Positions 12,617-23,820 of a DNA stretch of 37,586 nucleotides are shown in pieces. This DNA comes from Schoenoplectus triqueter (taxonomy: Eukaryota; Streptophyta; Magnoliopsida; Poales; Cyperaceae). The stretch covers positions 1 through 37,586 of the forward strand of contig CAXKVV010000829.1 in the NCBI GenBank assembly GCA_964058805.1, in the 5' to 3' direction. The translations under genes were made by a program, and so were the position numbers. Numbering within the stretch: the stretch's first letter is position 1; the number at the start of each line of letters is the position of its first letter. The notes under the pieces were generated by a model. It saw only the letters and a program-made list of their open reading frames with translations. It made no database searches and had not been told where the DNA came from.

Positions 12617-13320
12617 TGAATACAAAGAACTTATTGCTACCACTTGAGTTGCTTGGCAATGCTACTTAATAAGTATTGATGTCTACCAGCATTTGTTACA
12701 ATATTAGTCTAATACTGCTGTATTTGGTATTCTAAACCAGGCTTATTTTGGAGTTGTGATATGCCTTTTTTTTTAATTATATTAGTACAGTACTGAGTTT
12801 GGTGTGTCAGCATTATGTCATATGCAATTGCGTAATTATACATATACTATATTTTCAGCTAATCATCACGTCGTAATTTATTATTTGTATTGTGTTAAAT
12901 AAACTAATTAATTTGCACAACTACCGTGCATCATTTCTTTTTTAATACAAGGTTGTTAGGCTCCGCTGGGTTTAAAACGATTTATAAACCAACAAGCTGT
13001 AAAGAATTCCAATTGCTGTCAAAGTGAATGGAGTATGGAGTTCAATATTAGGATTTGAGATGAATGAATTGAAAGGTGTATTAAACCCAATGGATCAGCT
13101 TTCATTCAATAAGAAGTTAAATTAAATTCATGAACGGGCTTGGCTGAAGAGCAAGGAAAATAGGAATGACGGACTTGTAGAACATAAATTTAATTACTTG
13201 GTAATTATGTTACTTATATTTTCTTCTACGACCATATAAATAATTAAGACCTTGTCACCAGTTACCGTCGAAGAAATAATATCGGAAATCAATGATTTTT
13301 CTTTTGTAAATCGAGGAACT
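12617..13320. other. SEP 3' UTR and flanking DNA
   Basis: AT-rich 3' flank. About the first 250-300 bases probably include the 3' UTR. No ORF or repeat boundary is supported in the remainder. Confidence 0.5.
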
Positions 13321-14060
13321 CACTGCCAGAAAAAAATATTTTAGAATGGATTTTCTAAAGAATTTAGCACCGTTATACAATCGGTGCTAAAAGTAGACGG
13401 TGCTAAATATTTTATAACCGGTACTAAAATATGATGCTATAATGGGTCTTTAGAGCCGGTTTTGTTTTAATAGCTAGAAAAAACCATTTGAAGCCAGTTA
13501 TTAAATAATCGGTTCTAAACAACTATCCAATAGGAGCCGGTTTTTTTAAAAACCGGTTCTAAACTTAATTTTAGAATCAGTTATTATAAATAACCGATTT
13601 TATTGATTTTTTTTGTAGAAACGGTTTTAATAAAACTGACTCTAAATTTATTTATTTTTAAATATTTCCCATCATTTTTGGTGGTCGGCCCATATTTTGC
13701 CAGCTATATATATTTACAATACAAACAATAAGACACAAATAATAAAATTTTCACATAACAAGTAATAACACAAATAAATATATAATAACTGAAAATATAT
13801 ATTACAAAATATTTACAAATAACAGTAGAAGTCATGAAATAAATAAATCAAACATTAGATATAATATAATTTAGAACCATCTCCTTAATTTCGTCGATAT
13901 CATCTTGTGAATAACATTGCGGAGCTGGCTTGATAGCTTGTTAAAAAAATAAAAATTCCATTAGTTTGATTAATCAAAAAATATATAAAAAAGTTAAAAG
14001 ATTAATATGAAGTTGAATTAATTTATATATATATATATATATATATTATATTCATATTGT
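13321..14060. mobile_element. CACTA-type transposon terminus and fragment
   Basis: The segment starts CACTGCCAGAAAAAAATA, close to the CACTA (En/Spm) end consensus CACTACAAGAAAAA. It is followed to about 13640 by many subterminal copies of an ACCGGTTCTAAA / GAGCCGGTTTT motif in both orientations, as expected for CACTA transposase-binding arrays. On the minus strand at about 13870-13950 a short reading QCYSQDDIDEIKEMV, preceded by a T-rich acceptor-like tract, may be the 3' exon of an element gene. The opposite terminus (ending GTG) was not found, so the element is truncated or rearranged. The right limit is approximate. Confidence 0.6.
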
Positions 14061-15115
14061 ATACGCTTGTCTTGTACATCTAGTATTTATTTATTTCGCA
14101 GGGAACGCCAATGGTAAATAAGAAGCTTGTCATGCACAAAAGAAATAAAAACATATGGAAATCAAAGGAGCCGTAAAATAACAGAACCGTTCAAAATTGT
14201 CATGCTAAATTTACGAAATTATCTTGTATAATTTCCCTAATTAAGTACGTAATTTTAAAATTTTGTCAGCATCCAATATTAATTAGTTAGGTGAATAATT
14301 CCACTAAAGCAAATTGTGTCCTTCCTCAAATTGACAATAGCAATCGACAGTATATTAATTTACTTCAAGCAAATAATTGACGTCACAGCAATATTTCTCT
14401 TACCAAATCAAAACAGTGCTTTGCTTCTTTGACACAATAAAAGCCTCATGTTGGCATATTGCTTCTACGCTTTAACATGCTCTGTTCACCATCTCTACGC
14501 ACTCTATTTGTAATAAAATAAAAACTTAGCACCATAAATCAAATTATGACTTCTCAAAAACTCTTTTAAAATTTGTCAGGGATGGAATTTTCAAAATATA
14601 AATTTATTAAAAGATGAAGATTTCAACTTGAGCATTTTCACGTGTCTAGTTAACAAGAGTTCTTATGAAGTCGTCGACAGGTAGCTTTTTGTCATTATTT
14701 TTAGAAATAGAATATAAACAAAAATAATCATTCACTATATTGACTAAATATATATACATGAATTACATGCTGTAGACTGTAGAGAGAGAAGCGATGGATG
14801 GGGACAGGAGGTAGATGGGTATCATTTCCCCCATATCCCAATCAAACCCGCCTCTTAGTCTTACCAGCATTGTATTCAATTAACAAAAGTAAGTTCGCTA
14901 ATCTCTCTATTTATCCCTGCTCCTATGAATTATTATGATCTTATCCTATCCAAAAACACAAGAAACTAACCCCTGTTCTGGTGGTATTTACCAGAAAAAC
15001 CCATATAGTTTTATAGCACCACCTCTCTTCTTCTATTCTCTTCGCTGCTCCGTACCTCCTCCTCCCCCCCCCCCCCCCCCCCGCCTAGGGTTAGGTTCTC
15101 GCCAAAACCGTACCG
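14061..15115. other. Upstream region of small membrane-protein gene
   Basis: No gene is seen. Up to about 14850 the DNA is AT-rich and plain. From about 14880 the composition becomes C/T-rich and leader-like (CTCTCTATTTATCCCTGCTCC), ending in the poly-C tract and the ATG at 15116. Confidence 0.45.
15064..15082 (+). repeat. Poly-C tract in leader
   Basis: Nineteen consecutive C residues lie 33 bases before the start codon of the small membrane-protein gene. Homopolymer length in assemblies is error-prone, so the exact number is uncertain. Confidence 0.9.
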
Positions 15116-16911
15116 ATGACTGCCGACGCTGTCATCTCCTCCTCCGACCATCACAACCGTCTAATCTCCGATCTTTGCACGATCGTTGCTACCCTGTTCA
15201 CTCCATCGCGCGTGCAAGAACCCGTACGGGAATGGCCCGTGACACCCGGAGCAATCGCGTCTCTCCTCTTGGGCGTCTCTTTTGCGATGATGCTGTGCGG
15301 ATCCGTCACCTTCATGCTTGGCTTCATGCTCATGCCATGGGTGATCGGGTTCGTCATGCTGTTCTGTTTTGCTGGATTTGTTTCATATTTGGGTCTGATT
15401 TGTAGAGGCATGTTTGGGGCCACTCAGAACCAATTACCAGGTTTGGATCAATTAATTTTTATAATTTCTGTTATTTTGAGATCTTTTAATTAGTTGTGTT
15501 TGTATGACTCTGATTCTGTAATGTTTCTCCTGTGAACACCGGTTGCTCAATCAGTGTTTAATTCTTAATTGTTAATAATGGCTTGGGTGGGAATTTTGTA
15601 TGAAGTCTTGATAAAACGCCTCTCTTTCCTAAGCTTCCTAGTCACATTTAAATTTGTTAATTTCTCAACCCTGCTGATCTATCCTGCTTAAGCATCTCAA
15701 AAGGTCCATGCGAGTTCCTAAGTTTTCTATAAATGGAAGGATCTTTTGAAGTCAACTCTTTGCCTTGCTTAATTCGATTGTGGTCGGATAACATGTTTTT
15801 TTGTGTTTAACTCTCAAAGAATTTGTTCTTTTTGTTGTAAATTGTACTGTGTTATTAGCTGTTGTTATTAAATTTAGCTTAAATTGTCAAATTTGACCTA
15901 TTGTTTCTACTCAATTTAAATTTACTGATTATTTTGGCTTTCTGCACTCTTACTGCTCAATTTCGGATTTAGAAGGTCTATTTCTAAATGAAAAACCGGG
16001 ATGACAATTCAAAAGCTCCAATTATTGTGGACCCACGTATTTTTTATATTTTTTCCAACTCAAAAAGGTTATTGGTTTGCTTTCCGTTTAGTCTTTGTCT
16101 GTTTTTTGCATGAATAACCCCAGCATCTGGTGTGTTCTTATCTTGGACCAGATATGGTATTTAGGACAATTTCTTATTCTCTGTTTTTATTCAATTTCCT
16201 TCTGCTTAGGAGTTCTCTTAATTGTACGTCCATAATTGTTTCAATTTGTGAGTCCAATTTTGTTGGGACCTTTGACTTTTTGTAGGGTTGATTCATAACT
16301 AATTTATAAGAGGAATCTACAAGTCCTTGTCAAATGATGGTTATCACCTACAGTGTAGTTGAATTATTGAGCGAAAGCAATGGATGTTCCTTGTACTTTC
16401 TTCCAAGTCTTTTCCTTATTTTCTGTACTTCCCTTCAAGATAAAGAAGAATGAAAATGACAAATGGTTGGTCACAACGCAAACACCATGAATAAGGAACT
16501 CTCTCAAGCACATCATTCAATTGGCACTAGATTCCAAGATTGGTATTGGTATTATTCCTTAAGATGTATTACCCATTACCAAACCTAGAAGTCTGTGACA
16601 GCAGGAGGATTGATTATATATAATGCAGTAAAAAATAATTAAAACAATATACAAAAATAGGGCTGGTAGCAGATAAGATTTCTAGTGGCTTGCACAGGTA
16701 ATAATTCCACATTATACACACTATTTCTGTTTTAAATAATATGGATGCTCCTTATTTTGTGCAAAAATTCATTGATACTGTTGTGTTTATGATATTATAG
16801 GTTTCATTTTACCAACCCTTGTTATATTCTTGAAGTCTTCCTCAAGATATCTGACTTAAATAGTGGTAAATAACTGCAGGGCAATTCTTTTCAAAACACC
16901 GGATCATTTAA
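15116..16911 (+). CDS. Small probable membrane protein, function unknown
   Basis: I do not recognise the family. Exon 1 runs from the ATG at 15116 to 15440, where CCAG is followed by GTTTGG. The best acceptor in phase is TAACTGCAG at 16871-16879. Exon 2 (16880-16911) then adds GQFFSKHRII and a TAA stop, giving about 118 residues. The N-terminal half is hydrophilic (TADAVISSSDHHNRLISDL). Residues about 43-100 form a long hydrophobic stretch (SLLLGVSFAMMLCGSVTFML, then LMPWVIGFVMLFCFAGF), most simply two transmembrane helices with a short Gly/Pro turn. Coding composition is GC-richer than the surroundings and the ATG follows a leader-like C/T-rich region, which supports a real gene. Without splicing the frame would run to 15493. 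Exon 2 is the less certain part. Confidence 0.6.
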
Positions 16912-18598
16912 TTGAGGAAACACTGGAGGGTGGACCTCCATTAACATAGCATCAAGTGGAACAGCTAATGGTCATGCATAGAGGTTTGTTCTATAAATGT
17001 CATTCGAATGGCAAGAGGCCCTTTTCCTTTCTTCAATTGGTTCTCCTATATCTTCTAAGAAATCTCTACTTCCTGTCGCTCGTGCTGTGCATATGTCGAG
17101 GGTACCTCAGCGTGATTTGTTACTTTGTGTATATTGTATTGTAAGTGTTACCAAATGATGTACATGTTAATTGATACTCCCTTCTATATAATATAATTTT
17201 TTTTTGCTTTGGAATTACTACATAACTACAGTAAGACATAATTGAGAGGTCTAGAATAGCATACAATAATATGCTGAAAGTAGTTTCTGATATCAAGAAT
17301 GTGGAAATGAGACTCAATTATTCAACTGGTTACATTGTGATATTATTGTGCATCATCAGTGATTGTGAATGATGGATTGATCACAGTGGCTAGTATTGAG
17401 TTTCATCTTCTCTCCGTTAGTACAGAACTCATTTCCATTGAAATTTGTTCCATCAGAGAGGAGACTTCAGTATTGTACCGTGGTTAGATATTAATTACAA
17501 ACGGTATATAGATTAAAGCGGTTGGATACGTGGACTAATAATTTGTTCTTTTTAATAAAGTACAGCGACTTAATGCTGTGTACCTCCATTTACTTAACCG
17601 TCTGTTTAAACATTTCAGGTAAATATCATTCCAACACAGTGCTTCGTGAAATATAAAATATCTTATTTTTTGTATTTATATTTTGATTTTTAAAGTCTAA
17701 ATAGCCAATCTATATCGTTGAATATGATATTCATATTAAAATTTAGAAATATAAACGCAAAGTACAAAAAAAAAATGTATTTCGGAAAGCACCTTAACCA
17801 CACTCTTCCAACGTATATGATATTTGAGTTATGTGGCCTCACAGATTTAACAATTAGCGTTTTCAAAACAAACATAAACAAATATTGTATGGTCCCAAGT
17901 AAATTATATCCTTGACATTTGACAATTTGCGTTGTTTATATCTATTTTTCTTGACCTGTTATCCGTTAGTTTTCTGTAAGATCTAGTTTTGTCCATTTCA
18001 TTTTGTTGAGCATTATTTCAGTTATCATTTATGGGCCGGGCTTAAAATGAGGATAGCATTATAGAAGCCCAATGCTACGTATTCCTATTATTATTATTTG
18101 TTTTATTTTCTAAATATCAAGGTAAGGAAAACAAGAGTTTGCTTCTTTCTTGCCCACTTGCCAGAAGAAGCAAAAGTTTTAGTACTGTTTCCCAAATTAG
18201 AGCAATACAAGCCGGTCACTTACAAGTTATAATCAAGTTTTACGTTCAATGATTTAAGATAAGGCTCACTTGCTCAGATATTTGAGTGACGGAGCTGTGT
18301 CACGGGGAGAGAGAGGGATAGGTTGCAGCATTTAAGATTTTTTGAAATTTGAATAATTATATTATACTTCTTATAATATTTTGAAATCCAAATATCATTT
18401 CAGCAACCCCTCAAATTTTATATGCTACGGTTTATTAAAAAAAAATTATATGTTACGGTTTACTCAAAAAAAAATATATATTTTTGGAGAACCCATTTTA
18501 AAAGATAACAACCTCTATGTGAGAGGTTGTGGATTCGAAACTCAAATAAATTTTTTTATGAATAATTATAAAATTTAAGAACTTAATTCTCATCTTTA

Positions 18599-18600
<2 letters not shown>
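16912..18600. other. 3' UTR and gene-free spacer
   Basis: The first few hundred bases are likely the 3' UTR of the small membrane-protein gene. The rest is AT-rich with scattered short ORFs of low-complexity coding that I do not accept. Near 18520-18540 GAGAGGTTGTGGATTCGAAAC resembles a pol III B box, but no A box was found. Confidence 0.45.

Positions 18601-18666
<66 letters not shown>
18601..18666. repeat. (AT)n-(AG)n compound microsatellite
   Basis: About 45 bases of alternating AT pass directly into about 22 bases of AG, abutting the left end of the foldback MITE pair. Confidence 0.95.
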
Positions 18667-18669
18667 TGT

Positions 18670-19078
18670 GTGGAGATACCGTGAACTTAAGCTTACGAAG
18701 GCCTTCCGTGAGTTTAACTCAAAAAACATATCAAATCATCTCGAAATTTTAATTTATCATTCTCATTAAATTCTTTATATGAAAATCTCATGGGATGCAA
18801 AAATTTGGAGCGTTTTGAGCTTTTTAAGTCACCGTTTTTAATTTTTTAAAATGATGTTCAAGTATTAAATATATTATTATTATTTTTAGAGCTGATTTTA
18901 AAAAAAATAAAAATGGTGACTTAAAAAGCTCAAAACACTTCAAATTTTTGCATCCCATGAGATTTTCATATAAAGAATTTAATGAGAATGATAAATTAAA
19001 ATTTCGAGATGATTTGATATATTTTTTGAGTTAACCTCACGGAAGGTCTCCGTGAGCTTAAGCTCACGGTATCTCCAC
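18670..19078. mobile_element. Foldback MITE, tandem copy 1
   Basis: A 409-bp inverted-repeat element that starts GTGGAGATACCGTGAAC and ends CACGGTATCTCCAC. Arms pair over most of their length (for example ATCATCTCGAAATTTTAATT with AATTAAAATTTCGAGATGAT), leaving a short AT-rich centre near 18870-18895. There is no coding capacity. The same family occurs in SEP intron 1. Confidence 0.9.
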
Positions 19079-19089
19079 TCTCTCTCTGA

Positions 19090-19471
19090 GTGGAGATACC
19101 GTGAGCTTAACTCAAAAAATATATCAAATCATTTTAAAATTTTTAATTTATCATTCTCATTAAATTCTTTATATGAAAATCTCATGGGATGCAAAAATTT
19201 GGAACGTTTTTAGCTTTTTAAGTTGTGGTTTTTAATTTTTGAAAATTAGCTCTAAAAATGATAATAATAATATATTCAATGAACATCATTTTAAAAAATT
19301 AAAAACGGTAACTTAAAAAACTCAAAATAGTCCAAATTTTTACATCCCATAAGATTTTTTATATAAAGAATTTAATGAGAATGATAAATTAAAATTTTGA
19401 GATGATTTAATATATTTTTTGAGTTAAACTCACGGAAGGCCTCCGTGAGCTTAAGCTCACGGTATCTCCAC
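19090..19471. mobile_element. Foldback MITE, tandem copy 2
   Basis: A second copy (382 bp) in the same orientation, separated from the first by 11 bases (TCTCTCTCTGA). The left arm lacks the small AAGC...CTTCCGTGAG palindromic segment that the right arm retains, which accounts for most of the length difference. Right flank is TCTATATATAT, mirroring the (AT)n-(AG)n left of copy 1. Confidence 0.9.
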
Positions 19472-19558
19472 TCTATATATATCTTTGAGTCCCTCCATTT
19501 GTTTGGTTGTTTGACTGCTTTGGCCCATGCTTTTTCCTAGATTAGTGTATTAAAATTG

Positions 19559-19764
19559 GGACGGGTTGGGTCAGATCGGGACAGGTTATGACGGGTTGGC
19601 AGGTTTTGGCGGGACGGATCAGGACGGGTCAACGGGTTTACACGGGATGGGTTAGGACGGGTCCATTTTGGGCGGTTTGGCCGCGACCCGTCCTAGACCC
19701 GTTGGGTCGGATGGGTCGGCGGGTCGGGTCCAAGGGTGGGGCGGGTCGAGTCGACGGGTCAAAT
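19559..19764. repeat. Left G-rich subterminal array of hAT element
   Basis: Degenerate tandem (A/G)CGGGT(T/C) units, about 25 copies in 200 bp, including a block GGCCGCGACCCGTCCTAGAC. The right end (25744-25990) contains the same kind of units and the same block in the same orientation. Long reading frames through this array are a by-product of the repeat. Confidence 0.85.
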
Positions 19765-19795
19765 TTATTTTCTAAAATTCTAAAAAATTAAAAAA

Positions 19796-19961
19796 TCGTT
19801 ATAACGGTTCAGTAAATCGTTGCAAAGATTCAATAAATCGTTGCAACGATTTATAAAACGTTATAACGATTTATGAAACATTATAACGTTTCAGCTCAAT
19901 TTATCCATATTCTTTCTAAACCGTTATAATGATTTTCAAATCGTTATAACGGTTCAGACAC
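19796..19961. repeat. About 21-bp palindromic repeat array inside hAT
   Basis: Five head-to-tail units of about 21 bp (TCGTTATAACGGTTCAGTAAA and variants) run from 19796 to about 19900, with two further units near 19920-19961. Each contains the palindrome CGTTATAACG or CGTTGCAACG. Confidence 0.85.
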
Positions 19962-22900
19962 TGATATGACACAAAATAAATTGAAATAAAATTTTAAATG
20001 AAATAATTTAGGTAAAAAATTAAATATAATCTTAAAAAATTGGAATAAAATTATAGAACTTAAAAAAAAGTGAGAATTTTTTTAAATATTATAAAAATTA
20101 AAATAAATAGGTTAAAAATAAAGTTACCCTCCTCCTTTATTTCGGGCTTGGGACCAGCTATGTAATACATAGGCAGAGTTCTAACTTTTGTTTGGTTAGT
20201 AAAGTTTATAGAAAAAAATCAAATAAGGATTGTAAATGCTACAAAAATAATAAAAATGGGAAAAAAATAAAGAATATAAGTGATTAAAAATACCGTCTAA
20301 AAATTCGAGTTCATATATCATAGATCATTTTCTGGCATACCATCTGAGTCTTCATCCGCTTCTGTTATAAATTCAAAAGATGATTGTTCTACGGGTGCAT
20401 GTTAATTACGTTGTTCTGCATCAAATCAATCTTTCAAGCATACGAGTCGTTCAAATGTCTTTGCACCCAATCTGCTACGTTTATCTGTTAGTATCTTGTT
20501 TGCTGAACTAAAATAGGATTCGGAAGGGACGGTTGACACGGGCACGACAAATATATCACGTGCCATCATGGTGAGAGTTGGATATGCAGTTTCATTCCTC
20601 TTTCAATAACCGAGAATGTCAAAACCATCGGGTTCCATACTTCCTAAATAAAAGCTAACTAATTCATTCATATTTGTTTACATTTGTGAGTCGTCATCTT
20701 CCTCCAAGTCTCGCAATAACGCAGACCAATTATTACTCCTGACATATTTCAAAAAATAAAAAATATTAGTCTCACAATATTATAATAATATAATGAGTTC
20801 GAATATTATAAATATGTTAGATTTTAGTACCTAATATTACGAGAATTTGAAGAAGATGATTGATTTGTTTGGTTTGCATGAAGTTGGGTGTTGTATAGGC
20901 TGAACATTTCTTCCAATGCAGATGTCACACGTTGTTCCTCCCCGATATGTGGTAAATTTAGATTCTTCTTATACCGTTCAATCAATATTATAGTATACTT
21001 CTTCTTGAATGAAGGATGAAGACAATTGACAATAATTGTAATGAGAGGAACTTCGTCCCAATGTTTTAGGAATTCCTCTCTCATGGCTTCTATAATCGGT
21101 GACAGAGGCGAGTCACTGTGCACATCCTCCGCGATTCGACGAAGATCTATATTCTCAAAATCATGATACACCTTAAAAAAAATTAGTAATGAAATAATTT
21201 AAAATTTGTAACGAAAAAAATACAAGACGAAAAAAAAAACCTTGGATATCAAATAGAGATGTTGAACCAATTGATGCACGGATGGTATGTACGAGCATGA
21301 TAGTTGGACGGTTGTGTTGAAGAAAACTTCTAAAAATATGTGAAGTTGTTCGAGTTGGTCACATTCTTCTGTGGAGCATAATAATGGTAATCTCTCGGGT
21401 GAGTTACGTAGGATCTCACTTATAGTATATTTGTATGGAAGGACACGGTGTAGCATTCTATATGTTGAATTCCAACGTGTATCTATATCATATGGTACTC
21501 TTAACTTACTCAAATTTAATCGTCCACACAAGACATAAAAATCTTATTTTCTTATATTATTAGAATAAATATGATGAAGACTATCTTTAAATTTGCAAAT
21601 TAAATTATTGACGAAAGTTATTTTCAAACCCGCCTTAACAATTAAACTAAGAATATGACATGCACATTTTTGATGAAACATTCTACCATCCATAATTGGG
21701 TTTAGTGCACATGTAAAATAATCAATAGATTTAACATTGTTGCTTGCGTTATCAAAAGAAATTGAAAATATTTTGTTCTCTAAATCTCTTTTCAAATTAT
21801 TCTCATGCAATACATTTATAATGGATTGATAAATAATTTGTGCGGTGTGCGGATAATTCATGGTTCGAAAACTTAATACTTTTTTTTATAAAATCCAATC
21901 ATGATCAATATAATGAGTGGTAACACAACTATAACTAAGACCATATTTACCGGCGGTCCATATATCAGATGTAATTGATATTTTATATGTTACAACTACA
22001 AATATGGTCAATAATTCACTTTTTCATTCAACAAATTATTTTTTTAACTCAGATACCATTTTGTTATGATGGAACCTTTTATATAATAATTGACCACAAT
22101 CTCTAATTACCAATCGGGCAAAATCGGTACAATATATCATACTTATTGGTTATTCTTTTTTCACTATGTATCGAGCAAACTCATTTAACATTCTTTTTTC
22201 GTCATATTTGACAAGAGTTCTAGTACCGTCTGAGTTCAAATAATTTTGTACCATACGGGTATCGGGTCTTTCTTGGGGTTCTTCATTTTTTACTATGTGT
22301 TTATCGATATGTTTTTTTAAATTGACTTAAACTATTTTTTATTACATAATTGTACGAAGTTTTACAATTACTTGTTAGTTTGTAATAATCTTGAAGTCAA
22401 TAATACGATAAATTTGTTATATAAAGTTTTGTTCATGAATTGGATATTTAAATGATATTTTGTTTCCTTGAGTATTATTGAATTTATGAATCATTCCGAG
22501 TTCATGACTGGAATTGTGAAACTTCATAATATAGAATATACTCTTAAAAGTCACTAACCAAGGTAATTAGCAGGAACACTAATTAACCGTTATCAGGTTA
22601 GTATGTGGATTAAATGATGGTCAAGTTTTACAGACCATAGACAAAGAGTTGTCATTTTAATCACATAGATAGATGTTCACGGAACATCGTATTTGATAGA
22701 CCCCGAATGAAACATTAAATGGAATTGTGTTCGTGTCATTAATGTTTTCGTTCAGTATTAAATTCTAAAGTATGAGGTATTCATCTTTCCTACATAAGAT
22801 ATGTATGTGTGTGATTTCTACCAAACGTTATCCGTAAAAGGTGGCTATAAAGGTAGCTCTTCGGTATACATAACTTATGCGGAGGAAGAGATGGTTTGCC

Positions 22901-23520
22901 AAAAGTACTATTGTCCCTCATATTTCTATACGAGTTATAGCATCACTGGGCCCCTTGATAGAGTAAGATTGTCTGCTAGCAGTATAATTATAAGAGTAAT
23001 TATATTTGATAATTTACTCAGGATCAAGAAAAGATTAAGTTTGCAAGGATGACACATACCTACCTTGAAACTGATCTGATAGCTATGAGACAAAAGAATT
23101 AAACACAAGTAAATAGTTTACTGGATCATGATATTGTACAGTACATCATCATCTGTGTAATTGGATGGTCATAGTGCATTCTGCCAGATGCCTCCTATGA
23201 TTATAGAAGTTAAAACGGTTTTAACTCTATTTACCAACATAACACGGATCCTGTCGGGCCACACCGTATAGGAGTTAATCGGAGAATCTTATTGATTAAT
23301 TATAAATTGTTTATAATTAATAATAAGATGGTTATAATTAATTATATATGATATAATTATATTTGTCATAGAGATGACAAGAAGCAAAAATCAGATTGAA
23401 TTTATAACGTGTTGGACACGTCGTATAAATTCGCCGAAACAACAACCGAGAAAAATATAATTGTAGATGACAATTATATATATTTGATTTGGATTTTAAA
23501 TGTTAATTATGGATTTGAAT

Positions 23521-23800
23521 TATGGGCCAAAGCCCATTTATAATTAAAGTCTTAATTAATAATTAAAATCAGAAAAGCCCAAAAAAGCCCAAAATCCGAA
23601 AAGCCCAAAAAGGCCCATGAAAAGCCCATGACGACCTCCAAGGGTAATTTGGTAATTTGTCCAAAAGCCCAAGGGTATTACGGTAATTTGACCAAAAAGC
23701 CCAATGGCGTTTTGGTAAATTGGATGAACTTTAAGGGTATTTTGGTCTTTTCACATTGGAACCTCCCTACTATTCATGAGGGTATTTTGGTAATTTGCCA
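23521..23800 (+). promoter_or_regulatory. LTR U3 enhancer-like region with repeated GCCCA and GGTAATTTG motifs
   Basis: Between 23521 and 23710 there are about ten GCCCA/TGGGC motifs, many as AAAAGCCCA, resembling plant site II (TCP-bound) elements. Overlapping them, GGGTATTTTGGTAATTTG-like units recur about five times up to 23800, just before the TATA box. Confidence 0.6.
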
Positions 23801-23813
23801 ATCTCATATTTTC

Positions 23814-23820
23814 TATAAAT
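23814..23820 (+). promoter_or_regulatory. TATA box of LTR
   Basis: TATAAAT in the context TTTCTATAAATAGAGGGG is a strong plant TATA box. It places the U3/R boundary about 30 bases downstream, near the CT-rich TTCTACTTTCTCTCTCTC. Confidence 0.7.

Noticed and set aside
15064..15082. Poly-C tract as an i-motif or regulatory element
   Set aside because: Homopolymer runs are common in leaders and error-prone in assemblies. Nothing else supports a function.
16956..17144. 62-codon ORF after the small membrane-protein gene
   Set aside because: The hydrophobic, T-rich reading lies just past the proposed stop and is best explained as 3' UTR.
18515..18545. pol III B-box-like GGATTCGAAAC, possible SINE or tRNA remnant
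   Set aside because: No A box, no cloverleaf and no A- or T-tailed repeat unit could be found.
19588..19791. 67-codon ORF rich in Gly/Arg/Val
   Set aside because: It is produced by the GACGGGT repeat array and has repeat-derived composition. The same applies to 25724-25990.
22801..23052. 83-codon ORF inside the solo LTR
   Set aside because: It has no domain, lies in U3, and an LTR is not expected to encode protein here.
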